DNA of 64,000 bases, taken from contig RDEW01000106.1 of NCBI GenBank assembly GCA_011109175.1, positions 1 through 64,000 on the forward strand. The letters are read 5' to 3'. Position numbers and translations under genes: made by a program. The notes beneath the pieces were generated by a model that did no database searches, was not told the origin of the DNA, and worked only from the letters and a program-made list of their open reading frames with translations. Shown here piece after piece: positions 34,047-46,034 of the stretch. This stretch comes from Dicyema japonicum (Eukaryota > Dicyemida > Rhombozoa > Dicyemidae). How positions within the stretch are numbered: position 1 is the stretch's first letter; the number at the start of each line of letters is the position of its first letter.

Positions 34047-34240
34047 TGTTTTTTCTTTTTCTTGGGTGTATGTCTTATATAGACAATCAGGTTCCGCAGT
34101 TAAATGTTCACTGATGACGACATCACTCGTCAAGCCAGAGCATATTAATGCTTGGAACCTTCAACTGAATGTACAGTATCGAGATTCGAACTAGCGACCT
34201 TAAGGCCTCTTGCCCGGCAACCCTTACAGTGCGTTACCCA
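34047..34240 (-). repeat. Diverged tRNA-derived SINE, copy e
   Basis: Shares the body (TCACTGATGACG..CACTCGTCAAGCC) and B-box region, but the head reads GGGTAACGCACTGTAAGGGT on the minus strand, a variant shared in part with copy f. Confidence 0.6.
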
Positions 34241-34317
34241 GATTAGAAAAATTACTAAGAATCTAAGAATTCTATATTATCTAGTCAAAATAGATGTAAC
34301 CTCACTTCAACCTCTTC

Positions 34318-34365
34318 TTGATGACATGTGAACTAAAGAGACATGTGAACTAAAGAGACATTGAA
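34318..34365. repeat. Short tandem duplication
   Basis: GACATGTGAACTAAAGA occurs twice in direct succession. Confidence 0.7.
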
Positions 34366-34768
34366 TATACGAAACCTCAAAATAAGGAAGCGTCAATACA
34401 CTATGTTTGGGATTAGAATCTCATTGGCACTAAATTTGAAGGAACTTTGACAAGTCTACTTTGAGGAACTGGCCTCTGAGTCTTTTGTAATCGAGCTTTT
34501 TAATATTTATGAAATTTATGAACGGGACTCACGAAGAAAATGTATAAATTTGAAACGTACGTCAGCAAATAGTAAAACTCCCATCACTTATATAACAAAG
34601 TAGTCCCTCTTCAGTATCCTTAAAATCTTAACCTTATTGTGAACACCAAAATAAAGTAATTTTAAATTTATTGAAGCAAAATAATATTAAAAGTAGCCGA
34701 AATGAACAACAATGATGAAATCAACATACTACTATTCTTTAAGAATTCTACTAATCTCAATCAAATCA

Positions 34769-35542
34769 CTAGCCATAATGGGTTTTTTCTGAATTAAACA
34801 TAATTTTAAAAAAAATTGCATTTTGAATATCGTAGAGTTTTTTGGCAGCCATGCAACGATAGTTATTATTTATGAAATATGAGGACATTCGATAAACGAA
34901 GTCTCGATATCTCAGTAGAAGAGACAACAAGTGATAGGCATCAATTTGGTTTTGGACGTCGAGTATATTTGGCTGTTGAAACTGCGGAAGATCAGATTTT
35001 ACAAGTTCACTAATAGAAAATGATTTATTGGAAGGCCTCGCTTTGGGCTTATTTTTTATAAATGGTGGTTCCTCCTTGGGGACATCCAAAATTGGACATC
35101 CGTTGTAGAAAGGAGCGATTGTCTAATCAAATAAGCTCTAACACAACTATGTTATTATTTTTTTTCTTCACAACACGGAGTTTTACTCTCTTCCAATTAT
35201 CGATGTTAAAGTTACTGTCGACATCTCCCGCATGTTTGGAAATGATATGCATCTTCAAAGTATTTCCCTGGCTTGATCTGTATCCACATGATCCACAAAA
35301 GTATGGCATTTCTTCTAAAAATAAAAAAAACCAACACTTGTATGAATTCTCATGTGGACAAACACATTGCTGTAGTGAATTGTCTTATAATTGCAGAATG
35401 TGCACTGGTAGGTCTTTTTATTAGAGACAGGCAAATCTGCTTTCTGGTTTTTCAGTTTGTATGCCTTTTCTGGGTTTTTACCATTTTCAAGTTTTTGTTG
35501 ATTTGGCACAATCTCTGGATCATCTTTTTTGTTGGTTCCCAT
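34769..35542 (-). CDS. Two-finger C2H2 zinc-finger protein (3 exons)
   Basis: Exons 35338-35542, 35145-35314 and 34769-35122 join across 23- and 22-bp GT-AG introns to 729 nt, a 242-residue protein. Two classical C2H2 fingers are adjacent: CTFCNYKTIHYSNVFVHMRI-H (spacing C-2-C-12-H-3-H) and CGSCGYRSSQGNTLKMHIIS-KH (C-2-C-12-H-4-H), joined by the linker HTKEMPYF; the intron falls within this linker. A lysine-rich segment (KLRVVKKKNNNIV) and a C-terminal helical region follow. Presumably a nuclear DNA-binding regulator, but no specific orthologue is recognised. The start is the first Met upstream in frame. Confidence 0.75.
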
Positions 35543-35574
35543 TATGCAAAAATATATTTACGAAAATCTCGCTA

Positions 35575-36395
35575 ATTCTTAAATATATAATATTTGTGGT
35601 TTATGCTGTAATTCCGTGGAAATGTACTCTGGTGAATATTCTACCACAATATATGTTATGTAAACTAAATTTAAAGTACTCGTGGGTTTATAACATAAAC
35701 GATTATCAATTATAATAAATTATATTTTATCAGAAAATATCAATTTGGTTTTAAGTTGAAAATTAATCAGAATATCCAAAATTCTAATTATTTACCACAA
35801 TACGTGACTTTTTCAGGTGTAAAGTTCAGTCATCAAAATAATTTGTGAGATTATGTCATGATTGGTAACCATGATTTCTATGTTGGTAGTAAGTTATGTC
35901 ATTCATTAACAAAATTCTCGAATCACCACATTTCTATGACATTGATAATATTTCGTTAGTGTTTTTTTATTCTTAATTTTTATTAAACGTTTTTAAGTTA
36001 GTTCTTAAACTATAGTAATTAGGGCAATTAGAAAATTGCAATTTTTAAAATATAAATTGCAAAAAATAATTAATTGTAGAAAATTGCATTATGGAAAAAT
36101 AAACGAAATCATTTATTGTAATGCAAAATAAAATATTTCTGAACATTTTCAGGTTTAAAGTTTCGATTTTTAGTCAGAAGTTTGTCATAAGAGATATCAC
36201 CTTTTCAACTAAGGTTGAGCTTCTGCAACAATTTTGAAGGTATGAGTAAATTTCTGGCGAAATAGTTTTATTTAGAAATCAAGAATACTTAGTATCCCAA
36301 ATTTCTGAAGCTTTTTTGATATATAATTTTTTTATATTGCACCGATCTGATGAAAATTCTATGCTGTTCAGATCTCCATAAGATTTTTTAATTCA
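35575..36395. other. AT-rich intergenic region
   Basis: Upstream of the zinc-finger gene. No coding frame. Short AATTGCAAAAAATAATTAATT repeats near 36030-36100. Confidence 0.3.
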
Positions 36396-36399
36396 ATAT

Positions 36400-36646
36400 T
36401 CGAGAAAATCAAGATTAAAAAATATGTCGAATTTGGAGACCGCTTTTGTTTTGTACCGGTGGCAATCGAGACGTCTGGTGCCGCGGGAAGTATCACATCC
36501 TCTTCTTTGAAAAAAATCGGGGGAAATTGTCCCACCGTAAAAAAGACGTGCGGGAAGCGGTCTGGCTGAGGCAACGAATTGGAATTGCAGTTGTCCGCGG
36601 AAACGCGTACTCCGTAATGTTAGCAGCCGCTCTTCCTTATAGTTAA
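36400..36646 (+). mobile_element. 'WDATC'-domain family 3' fragment
   Basis: KKDVREAVWLRQRIGIAVVR and GNAYSVMLAAAL match the end of the 21.4-kb copy nearly word for word, with RLVPREVSHPLL-like sequence just before in another frame. Confidence 0.6.
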
Positions 36647-36777
36647 TAAAAAATATTTTATTGTAAAATAAAACGCAGTAGTTCGGTAATTGAAATCATT
36701 TCAATTAAATCCAAATAGTTTTAACTGATTTTGGTTAAACTTGGAAACAACGTGGAAATATTAACTGATTATTTTTT

Positions 36778-37053
36778 TATTTAACCCAAGATCACGGTAA
36801 AACCAAACTAATTATCACGTGTTCCCGATGCATTCTAACAGAGACCTCATCTTTGCCAGATGTTCTTCCTTCGTGCCCGCGCATGAACGTACAGGCTGCC
36901 TAAATTTTCAAGACCACCTTCCCGTGATCTGGAGTCTAGTCTCATAAGGGCCTCCAGAGGCGTAGGTCCGGTTCGGTGATCTTCACAAATCCAACGCACC
37001 GACAAAATCAACTTCCCGAGTGTTCGAAATCCTCCATAGATATTAAGAACCAA
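36778..37053 (-). mobile_element. Jockey-like family A 3' end
   Basis: SVRWICEDHRTGPTPLEALM, RLDSRSREGG and HARARRKN are almost identical to 24.43-24.6 kb. Ends with GGGAACACG..CCGTGATCTTGGG. Close identity between the copies suggests recent activity. Confidence 0.7.
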
Positions 37054-38580
37054 TTTCTATTCTTTCCATCAATGATTCACCTGCTAACTGATTGAATTTA
37101 TACAAGGATGGTTAGAACAGTTTAAAAATTTGTTTAAATTGAAAAAAAATCATCATGATGAGTCATAACCCAAAATTATGATCGTTCTGCAATATGTGAA
37201 TTTCTTAATGCAACCAAAACTATATCCAATTGTAGAAAACCTACCACGTGGTGTCATGTAATGCCATGTGGATGCTTATTAATTCTAGGAGCTACTGAGT
37301 TTTGTGAACATCATAGCTTCTCAAAGTGTCTTTTTCCTTGGAGGAAGAAATAGTCTCCGGATGGAGTAGAGTGAACGGTTCTCCTTCTATATTATTAGCA
37401 ACATTCGTATATTAACTTTCGTTCATACGTGCAACATCTGACAAAATCCTCCAAGTTCTTTCAATTTGGGACTGAACTCTGATAAGTCGTACATCCCGTA
37501 CATCCCGTACATCCCACACTTCCATTGTTCAGTACTTTGCTTTCGTATGTCTCATCAGTCAAAAAATAAAAAATGACACAAAATAACACATAAACTTTTT
37601 TTGAAATTATAAAACATTTATATATTAATTTTTTCAAATAAATTATTTCGATTCAATTTCATATTTTCTAAATTATGAAGATTGGTTCCAAACATGAAAA
37701 CGTAACTATATTTTGTTATATTTCTACGTTGCATGCTGATTATTGCAAAATTGAAATATTATTATTCAAATGAAACCAGGCAACTTAGAACCCTACTCTC
37801 TATACATAAGAGTAGGAACACCATACTAACGTTGGCGCCACGTGGCATTTTCACGTGGCATATCAATTGAAGATTCATAGATATTGAGGGACAAATTAAT
37901 AATTTTTTAATTGAAATGAGCAAATGTTGAATTTTTGTGCTATCCTTTATTTTTAAGTGGAATTTTCAAGGAACCTCGTCTATCCTTAAAAGTGCATTTA
38001 TTTGAACCACCAAACCACATTATGAGTCTCTTTAAATGTCAATATGAATGATTGTATGAGAATTTTTATTAATAAAGTATGGCTTTTCAAAAATGGAAAA
38101 ATTGTTAAAACATAATTACATAATATAAATCAATAAAACACAAAAGCCTCAAAATTAACGAAAAAGTCAGGCAAGTTGTTTTTTTTGCTTTGGGGAATTC
38201 TGAGTTTCTCCTCCTCTGTGTGGGCTAATTTGCATTTATCCCTAATCGGCAATGAAATAATCACACAACCTTGTCTTGTAGTTCCTTGGCTCTTTTTTAT
38301 GAGAATCCGTTGAGTTCTCCTCTTTTACTGGCTATCATCAATTTTTTTTGACTTACTGTCGTGTAGTGGATCATTCCTTACAAAATTATCGGCGTGAGTT
38401 ATTAAGGGAAATAGAAAACCGTTAACGGCAAACGAAAATCTATCGAATTTTCAGTGTAACAAATCGAGGTTTTAACTTAAACTTTATGGAATATTATAAA
38501 TAAAACGTATCAATTTTTTTGTGGTGTATTGTAAAAAATGTCCAATTCTACTCCCAAATATAAATTTATATCTGCATTTC
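37054..38580. other. Long stretch without recognised gene
   Basis: AT-rich. Contains a microrepeat (CGTACATCC three times at about 37492-37515), a small hairpin CCTACTCT..AGAGTAGG (37790) and two GCCACGTGGCA/TCACGTGGCA words (37837-37862). No coding seen. Confidence 0.35.
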
Positions 38581-38584
38581 CACT

Positions 38585-38695
38585 TAAAGAAAAAAAAGAA
38601 ACTCAAGACTCACTCAGTACAAACTGTGGTTATGAATGAGAATGTCGAAATAAGAGTGAACATTTTCATTAAGACTATTCAAAAACAATAAATAT
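38585..38695 (+). mobile_element. R4/NeSL-like fragment
   Basis: LKTHSVQTVVMNENVEIRVN followed by IFIKTI parallels LKTHSVQSTVVTEFVEIRVD in the 5.7-kb copy. Confidence 0.6.
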
Positions 38696-38699
38696 TATA

Positions 38700-39450
38700 A
38701 AAAATTATTTTTTTGTTAGGAGCCCTTTTCTTGTGGGCCTTACGAGTATTCTTATCCCCCCCAATGTTGTTTTTGGACTTAACTTTTGTCTTAATTTATA
38801 GAAGGAATATTCTTTTTCCACGTGCGATATAGAAAAAAACAAACCTCCCCAATCTTCACCTAACCTTTAGGGGGAACCACAAAAGTTCATTTAGCGTCTC
38901 GATTAACATTCAAGTGCGTGCTTTAGTCTGAATGGGAGAATAAAGGAAAATATCTGAAAGGTAATCAGAGGAGACTCAAATATACGGAAATGGCACATCA
39001 GATTGACAAAGTCCTTCTTAGAACTCGGATGTTTTCAAGGACTTTTGGTCTTAATTGGAATATACCTTTGAGAGAACCTTCTTGCGTTTATTGGTAATAA
39101 CTTTGGGGATATGCGAGACCTACTTGATATCTCAGATAAGGTGGAATGGATGGGGATATTAAGAGAAGAGTACTAGTTAATGAATAACATTCTTTTTTTC
39201 AATATACTTTAAAATCTTTCATCCATTATAAACTGCCACGTGTGTTCTTCGGTTGCAAAAAAGAGTAGTAATCAAACTTGGGTTTGGAGACATTAGAGAC
39301 ATTGAGTGATGAGGACGCAAAACTCATGTGACCACTTCAAATGAAACCATGTGAATCGGAGACTTTGTACTAATGATGGAAGTAACATAAACGTGATGAG
39401 GGTTCTGGTGAAGATTCCAAACCTCATAGGGATGATTCGTTGTTACCTAC
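38700..39450. other. Unassigned sequence
   Basis: No supported coding or element. Confidence 0.3.
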
Positions 39451-39451
39451 G

Positions 39452-40215
39452 TTAATTTTTATACGTTTTTTTTAGATCCCGAACAACTATCCCAGAAAGA
39501 GACGATGTTAACAAGGTAAACGAGAAAGTTTCACTCTGACGGCTCACGGAAGCAGTTCGAAGCGCTTTGTCTAAGCTCCAGTATCTTTTTCTCTTCGAGG
39601 GTTCATATGCCACGTGCAGACAGAAAGTCATGTATACTTTAGTCTTGTCTTTTGTTGGAGGTAGGATTTGTCTGAGTGTTCTTTGGAGATCCGTGAATGT
39701 TCTTCGTACGAGTTTGTGTTTTGTGGATTCAAGTAATGGGAAGGTTGGATGGTTGGGGTCAAGCGTTTGTCTGATATACTGTAGGTTCTTCAATTCAAGG
39801 TGGTCACCTAAAGCAGGATTTTCGACTCCTTGTGTAAGTCCCTAATGGGAGATGATTTAACAGCCTGTTACAGCCCTCAATACATAATTTTGTACCTGTG
39901 CATGTTTTGAAAAGGAAGAGTGATATGCATGGAGCCCAGCTTGAGGGCCTCCCCAGAATCATCCTGATGAATTGCATATACATGAGCGTTAGACACTCTT
40001 TTTGACGGCCATTCGAGTGACCAGCTACTACTCGAAGGATGTTTGAATTTCGCTTTAGTGCAAAGTTGTTCAACGTGTTCGTTGAAGCAAATTGACGTGT
40101 CAAAAATAACTCCGAGAATTTTAGAATATTTAACAACTGGGGGAAGTTCGCTGTTGAGGTATATACTAGGACAGTTGTGTATACTAACTCTTCTCCGTAT
40201 AATCATACTCTACTT
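39452..40215 (-). mobile_element. Jockey-like RT C-terminal part
   Basis: LNSELPPVVKYSKILGVIFD and NEHVEQLCTKAKF, then ILRVVAGHSNGRQKECLTLM and, in a third frame, KNLQYIRQTLDPNHPTFPLL. This order is the thumb and tail of Jockey-type polymerases. Two shifts. Confidence 0.65.
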
Positions 40216-40227
40216 TAGTTATAGCTC

Positions 40228-40476
40228 CTCCCAAGCAGGACACACACTTCATTGTAAGTAAGAACATCTAATCGATAGGGAGAACCAAGGAATGGTCTTC
40301 ATTTTTTTTCTTTATGTTGCGTGTGAGTCCATAGACGATCCTGTTCCACAGTGAGATGTACACTGATGACTGCGTCACTCGGCAGGCCAAAGCCTCGACA
40401 TGCTTGGAACCGTCAGTCGGAATGTACATCAGCGAGATTCAAACTAGGGGTCATCAGGCCTTTTGCCTGGCTTGAA
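40228..40476 (-). repeat. Diverged tRNA-derived SINE, copy f
   Basis: Body and 3' part (GGACACACACTTCATTGTAA) as in copies a/h, with a diverged head resembling copy e. Confidence 0.6.
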
Positions 40477-40522
40477 TAAAAAATAAATTATTAAAATTAA
40501 AATAAATAAAAATAAATTAAAA

Positions 40523-41483
40523 TCAATTAAAAAGAAAACTAAGTGGTTTATTATCATTATCAAAATACGGACGAATATCAGCAAAGTCAAGGTCATCACC
40601 ATTAATATTATGAAAATTAATAATAGAGTTGACCATCATCATCACATTTGACATACAACTCATTCTACCGCGAAATTTGATACACTTTACACCAATCACT
40701 GCCTTCTCATGCAACTTCTCCACCGACAAAACATACACCAGAATATTTAACAAAATCATCAACAAATCAGCAGAAAGTTCAATTCTAATGGAATCTGTCA
40801 TATATCCCTTCGTACAAACACTACATATCCACAATAACTACCTTTGAACAAATAGTGTGAATTTTGAGAGGACGCAGGTGGGTAAAATAGGACAATACTC
40901 TCTAAAAGTCTCCATTAAGCACGTGACTATCATTAATCTTAATAAATACCAACTTTACCTGTTTGAGTTGGTAATTTTGATAATATCAACATATTTGATC
41001 CTTTTAACGTCGAGGTCTTCACTTTTTGCACTTTGAAGTTTTTTATTAGTTTGATCCGGTTTTATTTGAAAATTGAAATATTTTATTTTTAATTTATTAA
41101 TATTCTTTAATTTTATTAAAATAAACTAATTTGTATAAATTTAACATCATGTTGTCCAGCTGGGGACATTCCCTTTGTTCGGCAAAATTACGCAGAAAAG
41201 TCGATGAGATCGCGGGGAAGAACTGAATTGCTGAGACTTGACGAGATTTTACGTTACTGTCATAGAGTGTTGTGAGAAAGCTGTAAATTACGTCACTTTC
41301 AGACTGCAAGGTTACTAACTGAGAATACATGAATATTCTTCCTTAATACTTTGTCAATCTTGTTAGCTATTTGTTCATTAATTGTAAAGTCTGATGATGG
41401 GTCTGTAAATTCGTGACTTTCCTAATAAAAATAAATTATCAATCAACTTGTGCGTTTGTTATGTATTTACGTATTTTATGCAT
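40523..41483 (-). CDS. FAM126: Hyccin/FAM126-like protein (7 exons)
   Basis: Hyccin works with TTC7 and EFR3 to hold phosphatidylinositol 4-kinase alpha at the plasma membrane. Exons 41448-41483, 41329-41421, 41127-41303, 40959-41104, 40923-40937 (15 nt), 40842-40901 and 40523-40820 sum to 825 nt (274 residues) with introns of 26, 25, 22, 21, 21 and 21 bp. Matches to the family: SESDVIYSFLTTLYDSN and SAIQFFPAISSTFL (FEFYRS..LQFLP), LDNMMLNLYKLNI (LLLGVYNLEI), then RIELSADLLMILLNILVYVL and a later MSCMSNVMMMVNSIINFHNI segment. The last two are weak matches, so the family call is moderate, but the exon model is supported by frame and splice sites throughout. Confidence 0.6.
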
Positions 41484-41519
41484 CACTACACTTGTTTTTA
41501 AATATTTTTTTAATTTTTT

Positions 41520-41700
41520 TTATATAATTTATTTATTATTATTAATACTCCAGGATCACTGGGTAAAAGAGAAATAAATAAAACTTTTCAACTAACTAAC
41601 TGATCGCAGACCGACAAGAGAGAGGACGAGTTTGGCTGGGTCGAGAGTCTTGTAATACTCTCCTTATAGAGTCATATGTCCCGCCTTCTCCTTTCTAGGG
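41520..41700 (-). mobile_element. Non-LTR 3' end with stem-loop and TAA tail
   Basis: Minus strand: CTCGTCCTCTCTCTTGTCGG, CTGCGATCAGTTAG..CCCAGTGATCCTGG, ATTAATAATAATAAATAA. Same family as 7.65 and 22.25 kb. Confidence 0.6.
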
Positions 41701-41849
41701 AAGAGTAGATACGTTGGAATTCAGGCAGAACCAATGAGGATCAGTAACTTCCGTAAAATGGGTGGCTAATACAACTACAAAACCCCTAGAGGTCCCCTTT
41801 GCAACCTTAGACCAATAATTCTACTAACTTCCATACGCAAAAAGCACTA

Positions 41850-42765
41850 CCTCTCATTGTACTACACTGGATAAAACAGTGGGGTCTGTATGTTCATTCC
41901 TATCCCCAGCCAAAGTGGATTTCGGACAGGCAGGTTTACAGATTGTATTGTGCTCTATGGCAAAAGTATAAAAAATCTATTGAAATACTTGGCAATGATA
42001 TGTCCCGTGAATTCGATTCGATCACCGGAAAAAACTTATGGAGGTTCTGAAGAATTTTCTTTACCCTGGCGACGTACAAATAATACGCCTGCTCATGCAG
42101 AACATTCATTTTTCTGTCAAAATCGGTTTTTTCTGATTTCACGTGATTTCCACATGGGAACTCACTATCCTCGGTCCTCTTCGTTGTCTACCTAGAAGCT
42201 GCACTAAAAGAGTTCAGGGCCTTGATTGGAAACAACTATGACAAGATAATTTATGCGAAGATCTGGATTTTGTCTCTGAGGATACTCAAACATTTCAACA
42301 CGTGGTCAGCGTACTCCCACACATATCTTCGAAATGGTTCTTATCCGTAAATTCCAACAAACAGAGTTTACAACGCTTACACGTACTGATCGGGGATCGG
42401 ACGAGTCATGGAGAAGGCAAAAGAAGGTTGGCTCGCTTCTAAGACACTCTGAAGATGTTACTCGTAGGAAGATCCTTGCTATAAATCCACTGAAAAAATA
42501 TCGTTAATATGAGACCACTTTGGCCACGTTTACCTCTAAATTACTAGGTCCCCGCAAATGTCGCAATGGACAACTACTTCACACAAGAACCGGATTCTGT
42601 AGAAGGCCAAGAACGATACTTCCGACTATCTTGAACGGAGACCTATCGACGATTGGTATGAGACTAATTCGGCAGACGACCTTAGAGAAATAGCTCGCAG
42701 TAGAAGATCATGGTCGAGACTGACGGAGAGTATGATTCTGAACACCGAACAAGGGAGACTTAATT
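41850..42765 (+). mobile_element. RTE-like element remnant
   Basis: QSGFRTGRFTDCIVLYGKSI (RT block with QAGFR..ST), then, after shifts, RPRTILPTILNGDL and DLREIARSRRSWSRLTESM at the C-terminus. The same C-terminal type as 53.05 kb. Confidence 0.6.
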
Positions 42766-42769
42766 AATT

Positions 42770-43195
42770 TATGTTCTCTCGGTCTGGGAAAATTAAAGAC
42801 ATTAGCTGAAGCTTCAAGGAATCAATAAACTGTTTCTGGATCGCTGCAATAAACTGTTTCTTATGACTTTTTAACCTAAAGATGTCGAGGACCTTGGTAA
42901 AATGTGCCACTTATTCATATGACCCTTTAAAATCAATTTTTATAAGATTTAAAATAAATGACTTTTTTACCTAAAAAAGTCATTCACATTCTAAAATATC
43001 TCGTGATGTTTATTGATGAACTTGTCTAAAACTTGACAAAATTGGAGGCCATTTTAAATGGGAACCTTGGAGACAGCTATTTTTCTATTTGGGAGAGAAA
43101 AATCAGATATACAGGCCGTTGAGTTGATTGGGGGTGCTCACGTGTCTCAAAATTTATACAAACTGTGGGGTCTGTCTGTTCAAACCACCGACTAA
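42770..43195. other. Noncoding stretch
   Basis: AATAAACTGTTTCT occurs twice near 42825-42860. No gene seen. Confidence 0.3.
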
Positions 43196-43199
43196 TGAC

Positions 43200-43700
43200 C
43201 AGAAGGAACTGCTACTGAGTTTACCTGCAGGGACATCACTGTCAACTTGATTCAGGCTAACGTTGAGCTATGGGGGACCATTTACCTTGATTGCCTCATA
43301 CTCTGATGACCTAAGACTGTTTAGCCAGACTATTGCTAACTTCAAAGTTGAACTAGAGAGACCTTCTAAGAGAGTCAAAGTATAGTTCATTGTGGATATG
43401 AATGGGATTGCCAAAGAGAGCAATGCTATTTTGGTGGAGAAATACAGAGGAGGTTGAGGATGTATGACAGATTCCGCTGAAAATTTCCGTAAAAGATTCA
43501 AATTCCCAAAAACTCCCATTCAAACGGATATCCCCTATGGAGGTTAGGGGAAATGAAGATGAGTAGGATAAGCTAGTGGAACAGTTGAAATGAACTGCTG
43601 TTGTTCATTAGACTTGAAATGGTGTTGGAAGCCTTGAAGAACAGACTGAGGATTTAATACTCAACTCCGCTCTGATTTTGAGAGACATCTTCAGCCCTAC
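43200..43700 (+). mobile_element. R4/NeSL-like RT fragment
   Basis: LIASYSDDLRLFSQTIANFK (decayed MDDLKLF box) then VDMNGIAKESNAILVEKYRG, with later EDLILNSALILRDI. Several stops. Confidence 0.5.
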
Positions 43701-44075
43701 ATAATTCCTGATTATTTCTCAACCACAAGTTGAAAAACGAAATGAAAGCAGATGAAAGCTTACAAAATAAGGGTTGAGACTACACTTGGATATGATTAGA
43801 AAACTTCGTATTCCGAAATACATTTATTAAAATTTCGGATTAATTTATTTTGTTTTTTATTATACATTTAAATGAGTTTACATTTTAAATTTAAAATCTC
43901 ACAGTGTTACGTGGTTAGAAAAAGGACGAGATTTCTATTTCATAGAGAAGAATGATTTGTGAGATAAAATACATCAAGATGACTTTGAAAGAATTATTCC
44001 ATATTTGTGAATAATTTCGACACTTTCATAAATCCTAAAAATTGTAAAACTATGATTAACAAGTAGATACACCCA

Positions 44076-44400
44076 GTGGTAAACAATAATTCACAGATTT
44101 CAAGGATGAATGCAATCAATGGTTTGATTACTGAAGATATCATCATTTCAAAAGCTAAGGTATTTGGTGAAAACCTTGAAATAAACGATCACGAATTTAG
44201 AAAAGGTTACGCAGATATAAGGGGACTTAATCCTAAACTAAAACTTCCTCATGGAGAAGCTAACAATTAATTTGAATGGACAAATATGATTAAGTTAAAA
44301 GTCGACCCTGACGTATTTGCTAACATGGATGAATTGGAATCTCCACATATGAGGTTTCATTTTCATTCAAAAGTCCTAAAAAATGTTCGGCAACAATCTC
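44076..44400 (+). mobile_element. pogo/Tigger CENP-B-domain fragment
   Basis: GLITEDIIISKAKVFGENLE followed by INDHEFRKG and LPHGEANNFEW match the second helix-turn-helix of CENP-B-like transposases (IVEKAKEFA..LNI..F..GWL..FK). The catalytic part is missing. Confidence 0.55.
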
Positions 44401-44599
44401 AATTTTTCTCTATTATGTGACATGAGCAGTCCGCTACATTTTTGACCTTGAAAAGGTCTTTTGATTATCCGACATTTAATTTTTTATATTCGATCTTATC
44501 ATGTTAGATTATTTTTTATTCATAAACGTTATGATTATAAAGATTTATTTTTTATAGCGGCTAACCTTAATTTCTAGCGTGGAAGATTATTTTGTCGCA

Positions 44600-45660
44600 A
44601 TGGGTTCTTTCAAGTGTTTTGTGAAAGACAGCGTGGAAATTTTAAAAGATGCTTTGAATAATAAATTTCCCGAAAATCTTCCGAGGCACAGAAAATATAG
44701 GCTTGTTAAGAAGATAGAGGATTTTTTTACTATCAGTGATGGATTTGTTCAATAAATGTACAGACTGTATCTTAGATGCAGTGATCTCAAGTTAGTCATA
44801 TCCCTGGATAATGAAACCGAAATGGAGTTCGTGGCGAAATCAATACACGAGATTTCACACGGGGGAGTAAATAAAATTGAGCATCAATGTCGGCAAAATA
44901 ACTTCACTGTCCAGAATGAGATTTTCGAAAAAGTCATTCGAAATTGTGAAATTTGCAAATTTTCGCGTCCTTTAAAGTTTTAGATTTCATAAATTGGAGA
45001 TATAAATCACCACGTGTTCGCTTTTTGTCAAATGAACGTTTTAGAGTGATCTTATAGATGTAAAAAAGATATTCAACAGTGAATAAAAAATTCAAACGGA
45101 TTTTAACGGTAATTGCCATATATATCGTAGTTTCGTTTTTTAAACCAATTTTTATAGACTCGCATTTGTCTGACCACGCTCTAATAAGTCTGGAAAAGCT
45201 TCAGTCAGACAATGACTCTAAATTCATAAATCAAGAAATAACAAAACTTTACACTGACTTCAACATCAAGCGAATTCACGGAAGGTCTAACAATCCCTGT
45301 CGAAAGATTCAATCAAACGATAACGAGGCATTGGCTGTGTTTTTTACGTTGCTATGACTTTTTCCAGGATAAATTTCATTTAAAATTTTTAAAAATCAAA
45401 ATAAAGATGGAATCTAATAACTACTTAAGAATAAACTGCGAAAGAAAAGAAGATGGAAAAATGATGAAGAATCGTTGAATGTAAGAGACAGAGTCATTCT
45501 ACGAATGGACTGTGATTACAATCAAACAAAAAAAAGGTTCATTATATGAGCACTTGGACACTACAGTTTATCTAGTATTGGATATTCAAGGAACTATGGT
45601 CCACGTGGATGGTGGCAACTCTGAAATAATGATAGTCCACCATAGGCGAGTATAAGATTA
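44600..45660 (+). mobile_element. Gypsy-type integrase remnant (possibly Ginger-like)
   Basis: Frames 44600-44755 and 44756-44983 read through one TAA and end in an H-H-C-C zinc region (HEISHGGVNKIEH, NCEICKFSRPLKF). 45079-45357 gives RILTVIAIYIVVSFFKPIF, LQSDNDSKFINQEITKLYTD and IKRIHGRSNNPC, an integrase core where the first catalytic Asp is replaced (VIA). A C-terminal NVRDRVILRMDCDYNQTKKR follows in other frames. No RT or protease is nearby, which favours a Ginger-type DNA transposon or an isolated remnant. Inactive. Confidence 0.6.
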
Positions 45661-45904
45661 TTTTAAATGACTTTCCATTCAAGAAATATTTTTTAATTTT
45701 TTGCCATAACGTGGAGATTAGATTTAGTTGTTGATTAGGAATGAGATTAGGTATTGATTATGGTTGATGTTGAAAATTGCTTTATGGATAAGATCACAAT
45801 TATGTATTTTTAGGAAAGGAATTTGAATTCGTCAAAGTTATGGTTAAATTAGAATTAGATATGGATGGTTAAGGGATAGGTTTTATGATATTTTTAAATT
45901 TAAG

Positions 45905-46030
45905 AATAAAACTTACGGTTAAAAGTTAGGGTTTATATTTAGGGTTATGGATTTGGGTTAGGGTTAGGGATTACGGTTAGGGATTTCAGTTAGGGGTTAG
46001 GGTTCTTGATTAGGGATAGGGTGTAAGTGT
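45905..46030. repeat. Degenerate telomere-like TTAGGG tract
   Basis: Runs of TTAGGGTTAGGG and variants (GGTTAGGGTTAGGGATTACG), G-rich on the + strand. Opposite in sense to 15425-15560. Confidence 0.65.
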
Positions 46031-46034
46031 TATG

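Noticed and set aside
44600-45660. LTR retrotransposon or endogenous retrovirus
   Set aside because: No LTRs, gag, protease or RT nearby; only integrase-type sequence.
45905-46030. A chromosome end
   Set aside because: The repeats are degenerate and internal, with transposon sequence on both sides.
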